Origin: Pelagerythrobacter marensis | GTDB lineage: Bacteria > Pseudomonadota > Alphaproteobacteria > Sphingomonadales > Sphingomonadaceae | NCBI RefSeq assembly: GCF_036700095.1 | Contig: NZ_CP144918.1 | Span: 187,001-251,000, forward strand | Length of the DNA stretch: 64,000 bases | Direction: 5' to 3' | Shown here: positions 7,471 to 16,332 of the stretch, piece by piece | Numbering within the stretch: the stretch's first letter is position 1 | Layout of the letters: each line of letters starts with the position of its first letter | Program-made: the position numbers and the translations under genes | The notes under the pieces: generated by a model | Seen by the model: only the letters and a program-made list of their open reading frames with translations | Databases searched by the model: none | What the model was told of the DNA's origin: nothing

Positions 7471-10112
7471 TACAGCTTGATCCCCGCAGTCACGGCGATG
7501 ACACGCGGTGTTGGATTGGCCGATTGCGGATCGTAGCCCTGGTTGAGATCGACGAACGGCGGATCGCTGTCGAACAGATTGCGTACGTCGATGCCGAACC
7601 GGAACCGGTCGTTGACCTTCCACCCCAGGTTGAGATCAATCGTGTCGTATGCCGAAACCTCCTGGACCGGCGTCACGGTGTCGTTCCGGTAGCCCGCGAG
7701 GTGATTCCAGACCACGCGCGCGCTAAAAGCGTTCCAGGTCGCGCCCAGATCGGCCTTCCAACGATATTCCTGCGGGAAGTTGAGCGTGCCGAGCACGTCG
7801 GAAAGGCCCGCGCCGGGCACGGATTCGAACTTGTACTGCGTGTACAGCGTACCTTGCATCGCCGCGTCGAAGACAACGTTGCCGACATCCCAGTTGGCGT
7901 AGAGCCCGAAATCAACGCCCCGCACCACAGTGCGGCCAAGATTTTGCCGGCGCCCGTCGGAAATGAACTGCACGTTGTCCCGGTCGATCGGCGAATTGAT
8001 CGGCAGGCCGGAATTGATCAGCGCATCAATCTCTGAGTCGGTCGGATTCAGGTTGTTGAACTGGGCGTACAATGGATTTGTCAGCAGGCCCGGCGTGCGC
8101 CGCAAGGCCAGGATCTGGTCCTTGTAGTCGATGTCGAAGTAAGTGAGCGTCGCCCGCAAACCATAAATCGGTTCGAACTCGGCACCGATCGACCAGGTCG
8201 TCGCCGTTTCCGGTTCAAGATCGGGATTGCCGCCCGCGATTCCGATACCGTTCAGCAGCGTGTTGTTCGGGCCGGGCTGGTTGCGATCGTAATAGAGGCC
8301 CGCGCCACCGGCGACTTCCGACACCTCTGTGAAGGTGGGCGCTCGGAACGATGTGCCGTAGCTGCCTCGGATCGTAATCGATTCCGTCGGCTTGTAGGTC
8401 AGGCCGAATTTCGGGTTCGATGTACTGCCGAAATCGCTGTATTTCTCGTAGCGGCCGGCAATCGACAGGGACAGTTCCTCCAGGCCGGGACTGGCGTTGG
8501 CCAGTCCCACGATCGGAACGAACAATTCGCCGAACACTGCCTTGACGTTTCGTGACCCGCCGTCGCCTACGTGGATGCTGGACACACTGGAGCCGATTTC
8601 CAGATCGGTGAAAGTATACTCGTCACGATACTCTCCACCGACCGCGAGACGCACCGATCCCCCGGGCAGTTCGAAGATGGAACCGTCCATCTGAAGATTG
8701 AACACATCGAGCTTTGTCGAACCTAAGATCACGAACAGCCGGTCGCGGATGGCCGCTACCGTGGCCGGGTTGTTCGGCCCGCCGAACACGTTCAGAGCGG
8801 TAGCCGGATCGGTATCGGCCAGAGCAGCGGCGAGCGCCCCCGAATTGATCCCGACGCGCCGGTCGGTGAAATCCTCGGATTCGCCGTGTTGATAATACGC
8901 GGTCGCCCGCCAGTCCCCGAAAGGCTGGACTTCGATACCGCCGGCCAGGTTCCAGAACGTTCCTTCGAAGGGATTCACGTCGGGGCCGAACGTCGGTGCC
9001 AGCGAAAACGCCACCGAGACCGAAGACGCCGGAACCGGCGACACGAAGAACGGATTGGTGCTGGGAACAACCGCGTTGATCGACGAGGTGCCGGTGATCC
9101 ACCCGCTGCGATGCGAATAGAAACCGTCGGCAAAGATACGTACCGACGAGCCCAGGTCCTGCGAGATGCTGCCGACAAAACTATACCGTTTTTCGGAAGG
9201 CAGAACCGAATTGTACTGGCTGTAGTCGCACAAGTTTCGCGTTCCCGCGACCAGCGAACCGGCATCGCCCGGCGCCACGCCGCCCGCCGGAATAGCATAC
9301 GTCGTCCCGCCGACGGAAATCGTACCCGGATCACAGTTGTCGTCACGGAAGTCCCGCCCGCCGCGGTCGGTATTGTTCTCGCGATAGAAGTCGAGATCGC
9401 GCCCATACAGGGCGGTATTCTTTGCATACTCTGCCGCGAACATGGCCGATCCGCCCTGCCAGCTCTTGCCGAGCAGACCGGCGACCTGGCGTTCCGCGTA
9501 ATTCGTGTCGGTGAAGCCCGATCGGGCGCGCAGCTCGACTCCGCTAAAGTTCTTGCGAAGGATAAAATTGACCACCCCTGCAATGGCGTCCGAACCGTAG
9601 ATCGCGGAAGCGCCATCGGCGACCACCTCGACCCGTTCGAGCGCTATTGCCGGGATGACCGACGGATCGGTGTATTGCCCCTGGGTGCCCTGCGGAGGGA
9701 AGCGCTTGCCATCATACAGCAGCAAGGTCGCATTGGTGCTGATGCCGCGCAGGTTGATGCCCCCGCCGCGGGTGGCGTTCGCCGCACCGTTTTGCGCCGT
9801 GCCGCCCTGGCGATTCGCGCCCAGCGAAACGACCTGCGGAACGCGCCGCAGGAGATCGTTGGTCGACATCACCGGCTCTCGCGCGATGACGTCGACGTCG
9901 ATCGCGATCACGTTGGAGCCGACCGGCTCGATGCCGCGAATGCGGCTGCCCGTCACGATGATCGGAGCCGAAGCTTCGGCCGTTTCAGGCTGGACCGGCG
10001 CTTCTTCTTCCGATGCGGGTTCCACCCCTTGTGCGGCAGCCTGGGCGGAAATCACACCGATTACCAGAGCGCCTGTTGCGGACGTCAGGCGCAAGCCATT
10101 GCGAAAGTTCAT
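7470..10112 (-). CDS. TonB-dependent outer-membrane receptor
   Basis: 880-residue receptor with signal peptide (cleavage near AAAQG), an acidic linker, the TonB box IIVTGSRIRG, a plug domain (about 60-190, with VEVVADGASAIYGSDAIAGV) and a long barrel ending in ITAGIKL. The plug motif places it in the large GSR-type group common in sphingomonads and Caulobacter. ATG at 10112 is preferred because AGGGAGAG precedes it; an upstream TTG is not needed. It is 46 bases downstream of the EamA-like gene and one base from the tannase gene, in the operon starting at 12320. It is paralogous in layout to the receptor at 25425-28109. Confidence 0.93.
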   Translation of the reverse strand: MNFRNGLRLTSATGALVIGVISAQAAAQGVEPASEEEAPVQPETAEASAPIIVTGSRIRGIEPVGSNVIAIDVDVIAREPVMSTNDLLRRVPQVVSLGANRQGGTAQNGAANATRGGGINLRGISTNATLLLYDGKRFPPQGTQGQYTDPSVIPAIALERVEVVADGASAIYGSDAIAGVVNFILRKNFSGVELRARSGFTDTNYAERQVAGLLGKSWQGGSAMFAAEYAKNTALYGRDLDFYRENNTDRGGRDFRDDNCDPGTISVGGTTYAIPAGGVAPGDAGSLVAGTRNLCDYSQYNSVLPSEKRYSFVGSISQDLGSSVRIFADGFYSHRSGWITGTSSINAVVPSTNPFFVSPVPASSVSVAFSLAPTFGPDVNPFEGTFWNLAGGIEVQPFGDWRATAYYQHGESEDFTDRRVGINSGALAAALADTDPATALNVFGGPNNPATVAAIRDRLFVILGSTKLDVFNLQMDGSIFELPGGSVRLAVGGEYRDEYTFTDLEIGSSVSSIHVGDGGSRNVKAVFGELFVPIVGLANASPGLEELSLSIAGRYEKYSDFGSTSNPKFGLTYKPTESITIRGSYGTSFRAPTFTEVSEVAGGAGLYYDRNQPGPNNTLLNGIGIAGGNPDLEPETATTWSIGAEFEPIYGLRATLTYFDIDYKDQILALRRTPGLLTNPLYAQFNNLNPTDSEIDALINSGLPINSPIDRDNVQFISDGRRQNLGRTVVRGVDFGLYANWDVGNVVFDAAMQGTLYTQYKFESVPGAGLSDVLGTLNFPQEYRWKADLGATWNAFSARVVWNHLAGYRNDTVTPVQEVSAYDTIDLNLGWKVNDRFRFGIDVRNLFDSDPPFVDLNQGYDPQSANPTPRVIAVTAGIKL

Positions 10113-10158
10113 CGCCACTCTCCCTTGCAAGTTTTCGTTTTGTCGTTTTCGTATTCGT

Positions 10159-11202
10159 TCAGCTTGTTTCGGCTCGCGCTGCGATCACCGGTCTTCGCGC
10201 GGCCATGCGCGGAGCGACCGAGAGCAACACGATCGCGCCGACCAGGATGCCCGCGCCGACAAGTTCGGCCGGTCGCGGGGCCGTCAGCCCGAAGAACCAG
10301 GCGAGGAGAGCTGCAGCGCCCACCCCCGCCACGAGGCTGGCGGCACGCTCCAGCGGCACGCAGTAAGCGTTCTCGCGCGGGTCGAGCAGGATGATGATCG
10401 CGACAACCGAGATCACTGTCAGCGTCAGTCCGATCCAGAAGATCGGCCACATCGCATCGCTGGTCCAGACGTCGATAAAGCCCCACTGCAACTGGTTGTC
10501 GCCCCCGCCAATTCCGCTGGCGGCAAGCACGGCCAGGGCCGCGATTGCGAGCGGCAGGGCGACGATCTTCTCTTCCACGAAGTAGCGCCGGACGAGGGCA
10601 GGATCGCCGTTCTTCGCGGTCTTGGTCATCACCATCAGCCGGATGAAATAGCCGAGCGTGTAAAGGACGATCGTGACGATCGCGATCGGCGGAAGCCTCA
10701 GCCCCCCGCGATCCACCAGCGTTATGGCCATCGCGCCCAGCACCATCACCAGCGCCACCCAGCTCCACCAGCGCACCTTGCGGCCAAAAATGAAGTCGAC
10801 GAACGGCGCAATGATCAGGATATCGCCCCGCATGAGCAGTTGCATGAACGGGATCGACACGTCCTTGATCGTGAACGACAGCGGCACGGTAAACAGGATC
10901 AGCGCCGTGCCGAGCCCGGAGAGGAAAGTGTAACGGGTTGGCATGGGAATCTGCCTGCCGGCAAACTGCACGGTGTTGGCGTCGCGATACCAGCCGGACA
11001 GCCAGATAAAGAGATAGGTGAGCACCAGCGAGATGGTCAGCGAGGCCGGCAAGGTCTCAAGCCCGGTCAGAGGCCGGCCCAGGCCGATATCCGCCTCGCT
11101 CGTGATCAGCTTGGTGATCATCGCATTCGGCAGGTAGAGAACAAGATAGAGGACTATCCAGCCTTCCATCGGCATCCAGGCGATCATGCTCGTTTTCTTC
11201 AT
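10159..11202 (-). CDS. Multi-spanning membrane protein, EamA/DMT-like transporter
   Basis: 347 residues with about nine to ten hydrophobic segments spaced through the whole chain (for example WIVLYLVLYLP, LTISLVLTYLFIW, WWSWVALVMVLGAMAI, VISVVAIIILL). The arrangement resembles the drug/metabolite transporter (EamA) group, but no diagnostic motif was seen, so this is a topology-based call. The start at 11202 overlaps the stop of the CapA-like gene by ATGA. Its place between a CapA-like protein and a TonB receptor suggests inner-membrane transport, in or out, of a compound handled by this operon. Confidence 0.65.
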   Translation of the reverse strand: MKKTSMIAWMPMEGWIVLYLVLYLPNAMITKLITSEADIGLGRPLTGLETLPASLTISLVLTYLFIWLSGWYRDANTVQFAGRQIPMPTRYTFLSGLGTALILFTVPLSFTIKDVSIPFMQLLMRGDILIIAPFVDFIFGRKVRWWSWVALVMVLGAMAITLVDRGGLRLPPIAIVTIVLYTLGYFIRLMVMTKTAKNGDPALVRRYFVEEKIVALPLAIAALAVLAASGIGGGDNQLQWGFIDVWTSDAMWPIFWIGLTLTVISVVAIIILLDPRENAYCVPLERAASLVAGVGAAALLAWFFGLTAPRPAELVGAGILVGAIVLLSVAPRMAARRPVIAARAETS

Positions 11203-12320
11203 GTCGCCTGCTCCACCAGGACCATGTCGCTCGTGACCGAATATCTCGCATTGAGGCCGGCCTCGACGGTGACGGCGGACATGTAATCGACGACTTCGGC
11301 GAACTCGGCGCTGTCGCGGTCTGCAAGCATCGGAACCGCATCGCGACCGATATGCAGAGGAAGGAAACCTGCACGGATCAGCTTGCCCTCACCGATCTCC
11401 AGACGAGCGATCATGCCGAGGCGCGATTCCTTGGGAAAGTTGTACAACCCCTCGAAATCCGGCTCCCACTCCTCGGCGAGAACGCGGATCTCGTTCCAGC
11501 TCTTCGATTTGGCGTGAGCCTCGTCCATCCTGAGATCGGTCGCGAAGTTGGACAGCGAGTAGAACACGGGCTTGCTATCGATCACTTCGCAGCCTTTCAG
11601 TACGTGCGCATGTCCGCCGAGGATTGCGTCGGCTCCAGCCGCAATCGAGGCTCTCGCCACGTCCCTCTGATAATCGGCGATTTCGGCGCGAACGAAGTGA
11701 ATGCCCCAATGGTGCGAAACGACCACGACGTCGGCCCAATCCTTCGCCGCCGCGATATCGGCGCACATCGCCGCAAGATCTTCGCGATGCGGCCAAGTAT
11801 GCGTCCGCGGAGGGGTGCCAGGCTGGTCGTGCTCGATTTGCTCGTAATGCGTGAACGCCCGCATCGGAGCGCATCCCGGCCGCCGCTCTTCCGCCCAGTA
11901 ACCCTGCGGAAGGATCGAAGAGTATGCCAGGACAGCCACGCGCGTGCCGTCGCCGAGCATGAACTTGGCGGGCATGCGGGCCTCGGCAATGTCGCGACCG
12001 GCACCGACCACCTGCATCCCCGCTCCGCGCAAGTTGTCGCGGGTCTCGAAGAATGCCTCGTTTCCCCAGTCCAGACAGTGATTGCCCGCCATCGACACGC
12101 AGTCGAAACCTGCCTTGGCGAGCGCCGTCGCACCCTCTGGCCGAGCACGCACAGCGTGGCGTGCCTGGGGAAGTCGCGTCCCTTTCTCGGCAAAACTGGT
12201 TTCGATCTGCCCGAAGGTGATATCGGCCGACGACAGGAGTTCGTGCGTGCCGACGAAACTTTCGTCGTAGTCGTCGCGATCCATCGCCAGGTCGCCTGTG
12301 GCCAGCATTACGTGCGGCAT
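11199..12320 (-). CDS. CapA-family (PGA_cap) metallophosphatase-like protein
   Basis: 373 residues of the CapA/PgsA fold, a calcineurin-like metallophosphoesterase variant named for poly-gamma-glutamate capsule synthesis. Metal-site motifs are in order: GD near residue 9, a GQIET element (about 38-42), AGNH at 78-81, VVSHHWG, GGHAHV and a YSLSNF segment. No signal peptide or membrane anchor is evident, unlike classical CapA. First gene of a five-gene catabolic-looking operon, so a capsule role is unlikely here; hydrolysis of an ester, phosphate or lactone bond is a guess. A second copy with the same motifs is at 24294-25400. GGGGAGG lies about 10 bases upstream of the start. Confidence 0.85.
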   Translation of the reverse strand: MPHVMLATGDLAMDRDDYDESFVGTHELLSSADITFGQIETSFAEKGTRLPQARHAVRARPEGATALAKAGFDCVSMAGNHCLDWGNEAFFETRDNLRGAGMQVVGAGRDIAEARMPAKFMLGDGTRVAVLAYSSILPQGYWAEERRPGCAPMRAFTHYEQIEHDQPGTPPRTHTWPHREDLAAMCADIAAAKDWADVVVVSHHWGIHFVRAEIADYQRDVARASIAAGADAILGGHAHVLKGCEVIDSKPVFYSLSNFATDLRMDEAHAKSKSWNEIRVLAEEWEPDFEGLYNFPKESRLGMIARLEIGEGKLIRAGFLPLHIGRDAVPMLADRDSAEFAEVVDYMSAVTVEAGLNARYSVTSDMVLVEQAT

Positions 12321-12441
12321 CCCGATTCAACCTCCCCAACCGGATTGCCCCTGCCTCCGCCGGGTCTGCGCCCGGCTACGCCGCGGAATCGAATCCGTTT
12401 TGTTTTGTCTCATAACATCCTTACCACCCATCGAAGGCCTT

Positions 12442-12457
12442 TTGCAAGCGCTTGCGT
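12442..12457. promoter_or_regulatory. LacI-type operator palindrome upstream of the CapA/TonB/tannase operon
   Basis: TTGCAAGCGCTTGCGT matches 14 of 16 positions of the perfect palindrome at 15104-15119. The shared core GCAAGCGCTTGC, with central CG, is typical of LacI/GalR-family repressor sites. It lies 122 bases upstream of the CapA start, inside the 192-base gap 12321-12512; that gap also holds a small hairpin (12359-12376) and otherwise nothing recognisable. No LacI-family gene is present in this window. Confidence 0.6.
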
Positions 12458-12512
12458 AAGCGGTGGCCAGGAACGATGGGGAGGCGGAACACACCGACTT
12501 CCCGGAGCGCGG

Positions 12513-15080
12513 TCAGTCGGCGATGGAAAGCGGCAACTCGATCGCAGAAGGATGCGCAGCGTCGCGATAAACCTCTATGCGGGGTGTTCCGTCTGTGAGC
12601 GGCGGATTCTGATAGTCATTCCCGATCGTGGTGCTGATGTTGAGCCGGACCCGATGGCCTGCCTTGAACACGTACGAAATGGGGAAGAAGTCGAAAACCA
12701 GCTCAACCGGATCGCCAGGAACCAGAGGGGCAATGTCATCCGCATGGCCGCGATGCCAGGTTTGTCCGGCTTCCCCCCATGCGGGCTGCACCGATTTGCG
12801 CCAGGAGGCGCGCAGAAAGCCATCAGTGACATAGGTGGACCGTCCGTCCGGAGCGACATCTTCGATCATCGCGAAGACGTTCACATCCCTCCGGTCGGAC
12901 GACACCCAGATCCGCGCGCGCGCCGTACCCTCGAAAAGAGCATCGTCTTTCAGCGGCTCGCCGGTATGGACCAGGCTTTCCCCCTGGACTGGAGGCCCGT
13001 TGCCATCCCACCAATGGGCCAGCGGCGAATAGCGCCCGCCAAACCAGGTAACCCCGTCGCCGGTGTAGGTGGCAGCGGGCCTATCCGACGAAGGCGCTTC
13101 GCGCGTCAGCCCATCCGGCGAAAGGAACAAGCGGGTGGCATTGTCGCCGCCGGGCCATGTCTCTGCGATTTTCCATTCTTCGCCTGCCGGTGCCCCAATC
13201 GAGTAGTATTCGATACCTTCTTCGTTCACGCCGTTCTTGGCGCCCTTCAGGTGATAGTCGAACCAGCGCAGGGCCTCCTTCTTCAGGTCGTAGTCCGCGG
13301 CGGGAAAGTCGCTGCCCCTCGGCGGAACATTTCCATGCACCCACGGTCCCAGAATCAGCCTTCCGCCCCACAGGCGTTGCCCCTCGATCTGGCCGGCGAC
13401 CGCTGCATCGAACCAGCCGCCCAACTGCAATATGGCAACGCCCGATTCCTGAATTTCCCGCCAGTAGGTGATTGGTGAGTCGGCGATCCCCGGCCGGCCG
13501 CCAGTGAATCCGTTGACACCATCGCGCGCCATATTGAGCCAGTACTGGCCCAGCATCGGTGCCGCGCACTTGCGTTGGGCCAACACGCTGGCCAGATCGT
13601 GCCCGGCTACCGGTCGGGGCTTCGCAGCCCCTCCGACTGCGGCGTTCGCGCCAGCCGGCGCTGCAATACATTCGCCGGAAAAATGGCCTTCGCCGGTCTC
13701 GAAAATCGGGATTCCGCCACGCGATACCGCATGGTCGAAAAACCGGGGGCTGGCGCAGGCAGGTGCGATCGCCTTGAGCCCGAGTGGCTTGAGCGCCGCC
13801 GCGCCATATTGCCAGACCCCCTGGTTGGAGCAACCCATCGCGCCGACGTTGCCGTTCGAGAAGGGCTGGCTTGCAGCCCATTCGATAACCGCTTTTGCAT
13901 CTCTGCGATCCGCGTCGGTCACAAAACCCTCCTGGCGACCGTAGGATGCCCCCGTGCCCCGGCGATCGTGAGACACCACCACGTAGCCATGCGATACGAA
14001 GTATCGCCGGATCGGCTCGAACCGTTCGGGATCCTGGCTGCGATCCTGTGTAACGATCACCGGTAGAGGCGCAGTTTCCACGACCCCGTCCCGGACGGGA
14101 CGATATATGCTGACTGCAAGCCGGGTGCCGTCAAAGCTCGGCAGATAGAACGAGCTTTCCCTTGTACCGTCGAATGGCGGTTGTGCCTCCGCCGACAGGA
14201 AACCGCGCTCTTCCATCCATTCGAGAGCGCGCGGACCCCATAGCGAAAACGGCATGGCGAACGTAGCGACGTCATAAACGTGCAATTCGACGTGCTGGCC
14301 GGCATCCCGCCAGAGGTCCGCAAGGGCCAGAATGCCGTCGGTCACGGGGCCATGATCAAGCTCGGTAGCAAGAAACAACGGCGGGGCATCCACCGGAACG
14401 TCGACGTCCTGCAAGGAGGGGCCGTAGATCGAAATAATGAAGTCCGGCGTTGCGCCCGGGGCGCCGGCCAACATGGCACCGATCGCCACACCGCCCCCGG
14501 CGGACGTCCCTATCATTCCGACGCGTGCCGGATCGATGCCCCAGGCTGCGGCGTTCGATCGCGTTACCCGCAGGGCTTCCTGGGCATCGGCCGTGGCGAG
14601 GCGAAGGACCTCGTCCAGCGCGGCATCCCCCTTGGCGGGATTCGCATTGGCTTTGACGATATCGAGCTTTGGGAAGGACATCGGTCCGGGCGGTGTCATG
14701 GAACGCGAACCGATTGTCTTCGGATCGATTTGCAGCGTGCGATATTTCAACAGGATGACCGCTATGCCCCGCCTGTTGAATTGCCTGATCTGCTCGTCGG
14801 TCTCTGCTCCGACGCCCAGTAGCCGCAATCCTCCGCCAGGAAGCATGACCAGCGCGGCCCCCGTCCGGTCGCCCGGTTCCGGCAGGTAAACGCTGATTTC
14901 CGGCTCGCGAACGTTCCTGATTATCCTTCGCTGCCCCTCGGACGAGACAGTTTCGGGCTGGGTCCAGGCCTCCGAACCGGTCGCCCCGTTCGGATAGAGC
15001 TGCATAACGCGATCCTGCGCCACGACAGGAGCGCTGAAAGCTGCAAGGATCGCCGCACAAACGGCACTGAGAAGCCGCAT
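12513..15080 (-). CDS. Secreted fusion of an esterase domain and a CocE/NonD hydrolase domain
   Basis: 855 residues with a signal peptide (cleavage near VVAQD). Residues about 60-295 form an alpha/beta hydrolase of the BD-FAE/xylan-esterase type, with an oxyanion-hole-like PGGGL (81-85) and nucleophile GTSAGG (Ser193). Residues about 308-855 form a CocE/NonD (X-Pro dipeptidyl-peptidase S15-like) hydrolase with HDRRGTGAS, nucleophile GCSNQG (Ser418) and a C-terminal jelly-roll region. In the first domain the usual HGF catalytic-His motif is not apparent: the place holds FAMPF before the ALEWMEERGFL helix, so that domain may be impaired or use another His. Single-gene unit with its own promoter and operator. 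Probably attacks esters or amides in the periplasm or outside. Confidence 0.85.
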   Translation of the reverse strand: MRLLSAVCAAILAAFSAPVVAQDRVMQLYPNGATGSEAWTQPETVSSEGQRRIIRNVREPEISVYLPEPGDRTGAALVMLPGGGLRLLGVGAETDEQIRQFNRRGIAVILLKYRTLQIDPKTIGSRSMTPPGPMSFPKLDIVKANANPAKGDAALDEVLRLATADAQEALRVTRSNAAAWGIDPARVGMIGTSAGGGVAIGAMLAGAPGATPDFIISIYGPSLQDVDVPVDAPPLFLATELDHGPVTDGILALADLWRDAGQHVELHVYDVATFAMPFSLWGPRALEWMEERGFLSAEAQPPFDGTRESSFYLPSFDGTRLAVSIYRPVRDGVVETAPLPVIVTQDRSQDPERFEPIRRYFVSHGYVVVSHDRRGTGASYGRQEGFVTDADRRDAKAVIEWAASQPFSNGNVGAMGCSNQGVWQYGAAALKPLGLKAIAPACASPRFFDHAVSRGGIPIFETGEGHFSGECIAAPAGANAAVGGAAKPRPVAGHDLASVLAQRKCAAPMLGQYWLNMARDGVNGFTGGRPGIADSPITYWREIQESGVAILQLGGWFDAAVAGQIEGQRLWGGRLILGPWVHGNVPPRGSDFPAADYDLKKEALRWFDYHLKGAKNGVNEEGIEYYSIGAPAGEEWKIAETWPGGDNATRLFLSPDGLTREAPSSDRPAATYTGDGVTWFGGRYSPLAHWWDGNGPPVQGESLVHTGEPLKDDALFEGTARARIWVSSDRRDVNVFAMIEDVAPDGRSTYVTDGFLRASWRKSVQPAWGEAGQTWHRGHADDIAPLVPGDPVELVFDFFPISYVFKAGHRVRLNISTTIGNDYQNPPLTDGTPRIEVYRDAAHPSAIELPLSIAD

Positions 15081-15103
15081 TTATCCTCCCCACGAATCTC
15101 TTT

Positions 15104-15119
15104 TTGCAAGCGCTTGCAA
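15104..15119. promoter_or_regulatory. Perfect LacI-type operator palindrome
   Basis: TTGCAAGCGCTTGCAA is a perfect 16-base inverted repeat 23 bases upstream of the double-hydrolase start. It directly abuts a candidate -10 element, an arrangement suited to repression by a LacI/GalR-family protein. The near-identical site at 12442 suggests one regulator for both units. Confidence 0.7.
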
Positions 15120-15149
15120 CTATAGCGCGGGAGAGGCGGCCCCGGTCAA
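15119..15149 (-). promoter_or_regulatory. Candidate promoter of the double hydrolase gene
   Basis: Read on the minus strand, TTGACC (15149-15144) and TATAGT (15124-15119) are separated by 19 bases, a slightly long but sigma70-like arrangement. The -10 ends at the operator palindrome. Transcription would start within or just past that palindrome, leaving a very short leader with GGGGAGG before the ATG at 15080. Confidence 0.4.
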
Positions 15150-15180
15150 CCCCGGCCTGCGTTGAGGCGTGCGATTCCGA

Positions 15181-16332
15181 TCAGTCGCGCGACAGCCACT
15201 CGAGGATCTCGTCGCGATTTCCGTCCAGCGTAGGCGGCGCTTCGCGCGTGCCCGGTGAACCGTTACTGATCTCGAAACCGACGTTGGGGACCCGCATTTT
15301 GCCGGGGAACTCGTCGGGCGTTTCCAGATCCAGGAGGGCTGCCTCGCCGGCAAGCTCGGCGGCCTCCTCGACACGGCGGACCATGCCACACGGAATGCCG
15401 GCCTCGCTCATGCTTCGCTCCCAGTCGGCGGCATCGCGCTTGGCGATCTCTCCGGCCAGTTCGATCTGCATGAGATCGAAGTTTTCCCGCCGCGCCGCGG
15501 CGGTGGCAAATCGTGCATCGGCCAGCCAGTCCGTGCGATCGAGATGCTTCGCAAGCGATGCGAACTGGTTATCCTGCACAACTCCCAGAGAAATCTGGCG
15601 TCCGTCGCGTGCAGTGAACAACGATGCCGTAGGCAGGCCGGAATACCCGGTGTTGCCCATGCGCCGCATCACATTGCCGGTCACGAGAAACGGCGTCAGC
15701 GTCGAGGTCATAAAGGCCAGCGAAGCATCGAACATCGAAACGTCGATGTGTGCACCCTCGCCCGTCTCCCGCTTTCTGAGCAGTGCGGCAGTGATGGCCA
15801 GCGCCGCGCTCTGGCCGGTCAGTGTGTCGACGATCGGAAACCCGACCCGCACCGGCGGCATGGATTCGTCCCCGCTCAGCATCATCATGCCGGTGGTGGC
15901 CTGTACGATATTGTCGATCGCCGGCCAGTCGCGATAGGGCCCTGTCTGGCCGTAGCCCGAAACCGAACAGAACACGATATCGGGTCGCAGCTGTTTCACG
16001 GTTTCGTAGCCGAGACCGAGACGACCGATGACGCCGGGGCGAAAATTCTCGAGCAAGACCTCGCTCTTGGCGACGATAGACCGCGCGATTTCGAGATCTT
16101 CCGTATTCTTGAGGTCGAGCGCGATCGATTTCTTCCCGGCATTTGCCGCGATGAAGGCCGGGGCCATCCCATCGTACCGACCGTCCCCCCCATAGTTGCG
16201 AAACTGGTCACCATGCTTGGGCTCGATCTTGATGACCGTCGCCCCCATCAACCGCATAAGATGCGAGGCATAGGGCCCCGCCATGACGTGACTGAAATCT
16301 GCAACGACGACACCTGAAAGGGGCTGGCTCAT
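15181..16332 (-). CDS. CaiB/BaiF family CoA-transferase
   Basis: 383-residue class III CoA-transferase, which moves CoA between carboxylic acids through an aspartyl-CoA intermediate. The N-terminal AGPYASHLMRLMGATVIKIE, the VSGYGQTGPYRDWPA element and the catalytic Asp197 in GEGAHIDVSM are all present. The start at 16332 overlaps the upstream hydrolase stop by ATGA; the longer frame to 16383 lies inside that gene. Last gene of the eleven-gene operon. The closest functional precedent in layout is FldA, a CaiB-type transferase that activates 2-hydroxyacids for FldBC dehydratase in Clostridium; that role here is inferred from neighbours. Confidence 0.92.
   Translation of the reverse strand: MSQPLSGVVVADFSHVMAGPYASHLMRLMGATVIKIEPKHGDQFRNYGGDGRYDGMAPAFIAANAGKKSIALDLKNTEDLEIARSIVAKSEVLLENFRPGVIGRLGLGYETVKQLRPDIVFCSVSGYGQTGPYRDWPAIDNIVQATTGMMMLSGDESMPPVRVGFPIVDTLTGQSAALAITAALLRKRETGEGAHIDVSMFDASLAFMTSTLTPFLVTGNVMRRMGNTGYSGLPTASLFTARDGRQISLGVVQDNQFASLAKHLDRTDWLADARFATAAARRENFDLMQIELAGEIAKRDAADWERSMSEAGIPCGMVRRVEEAAELAGEAALLDLETPDEFPGKMRVPNVGFEISNGSPGTREAPPTLDGNRDEILEWLSRD

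Noticed and set aside
7471-7623. N-terminal extension of the tannase frame
   Set aside because: The residues lie in the receptor gene in another frame, are Arg-rich and lack a signal peptide; ATG 7470 explains the protein.
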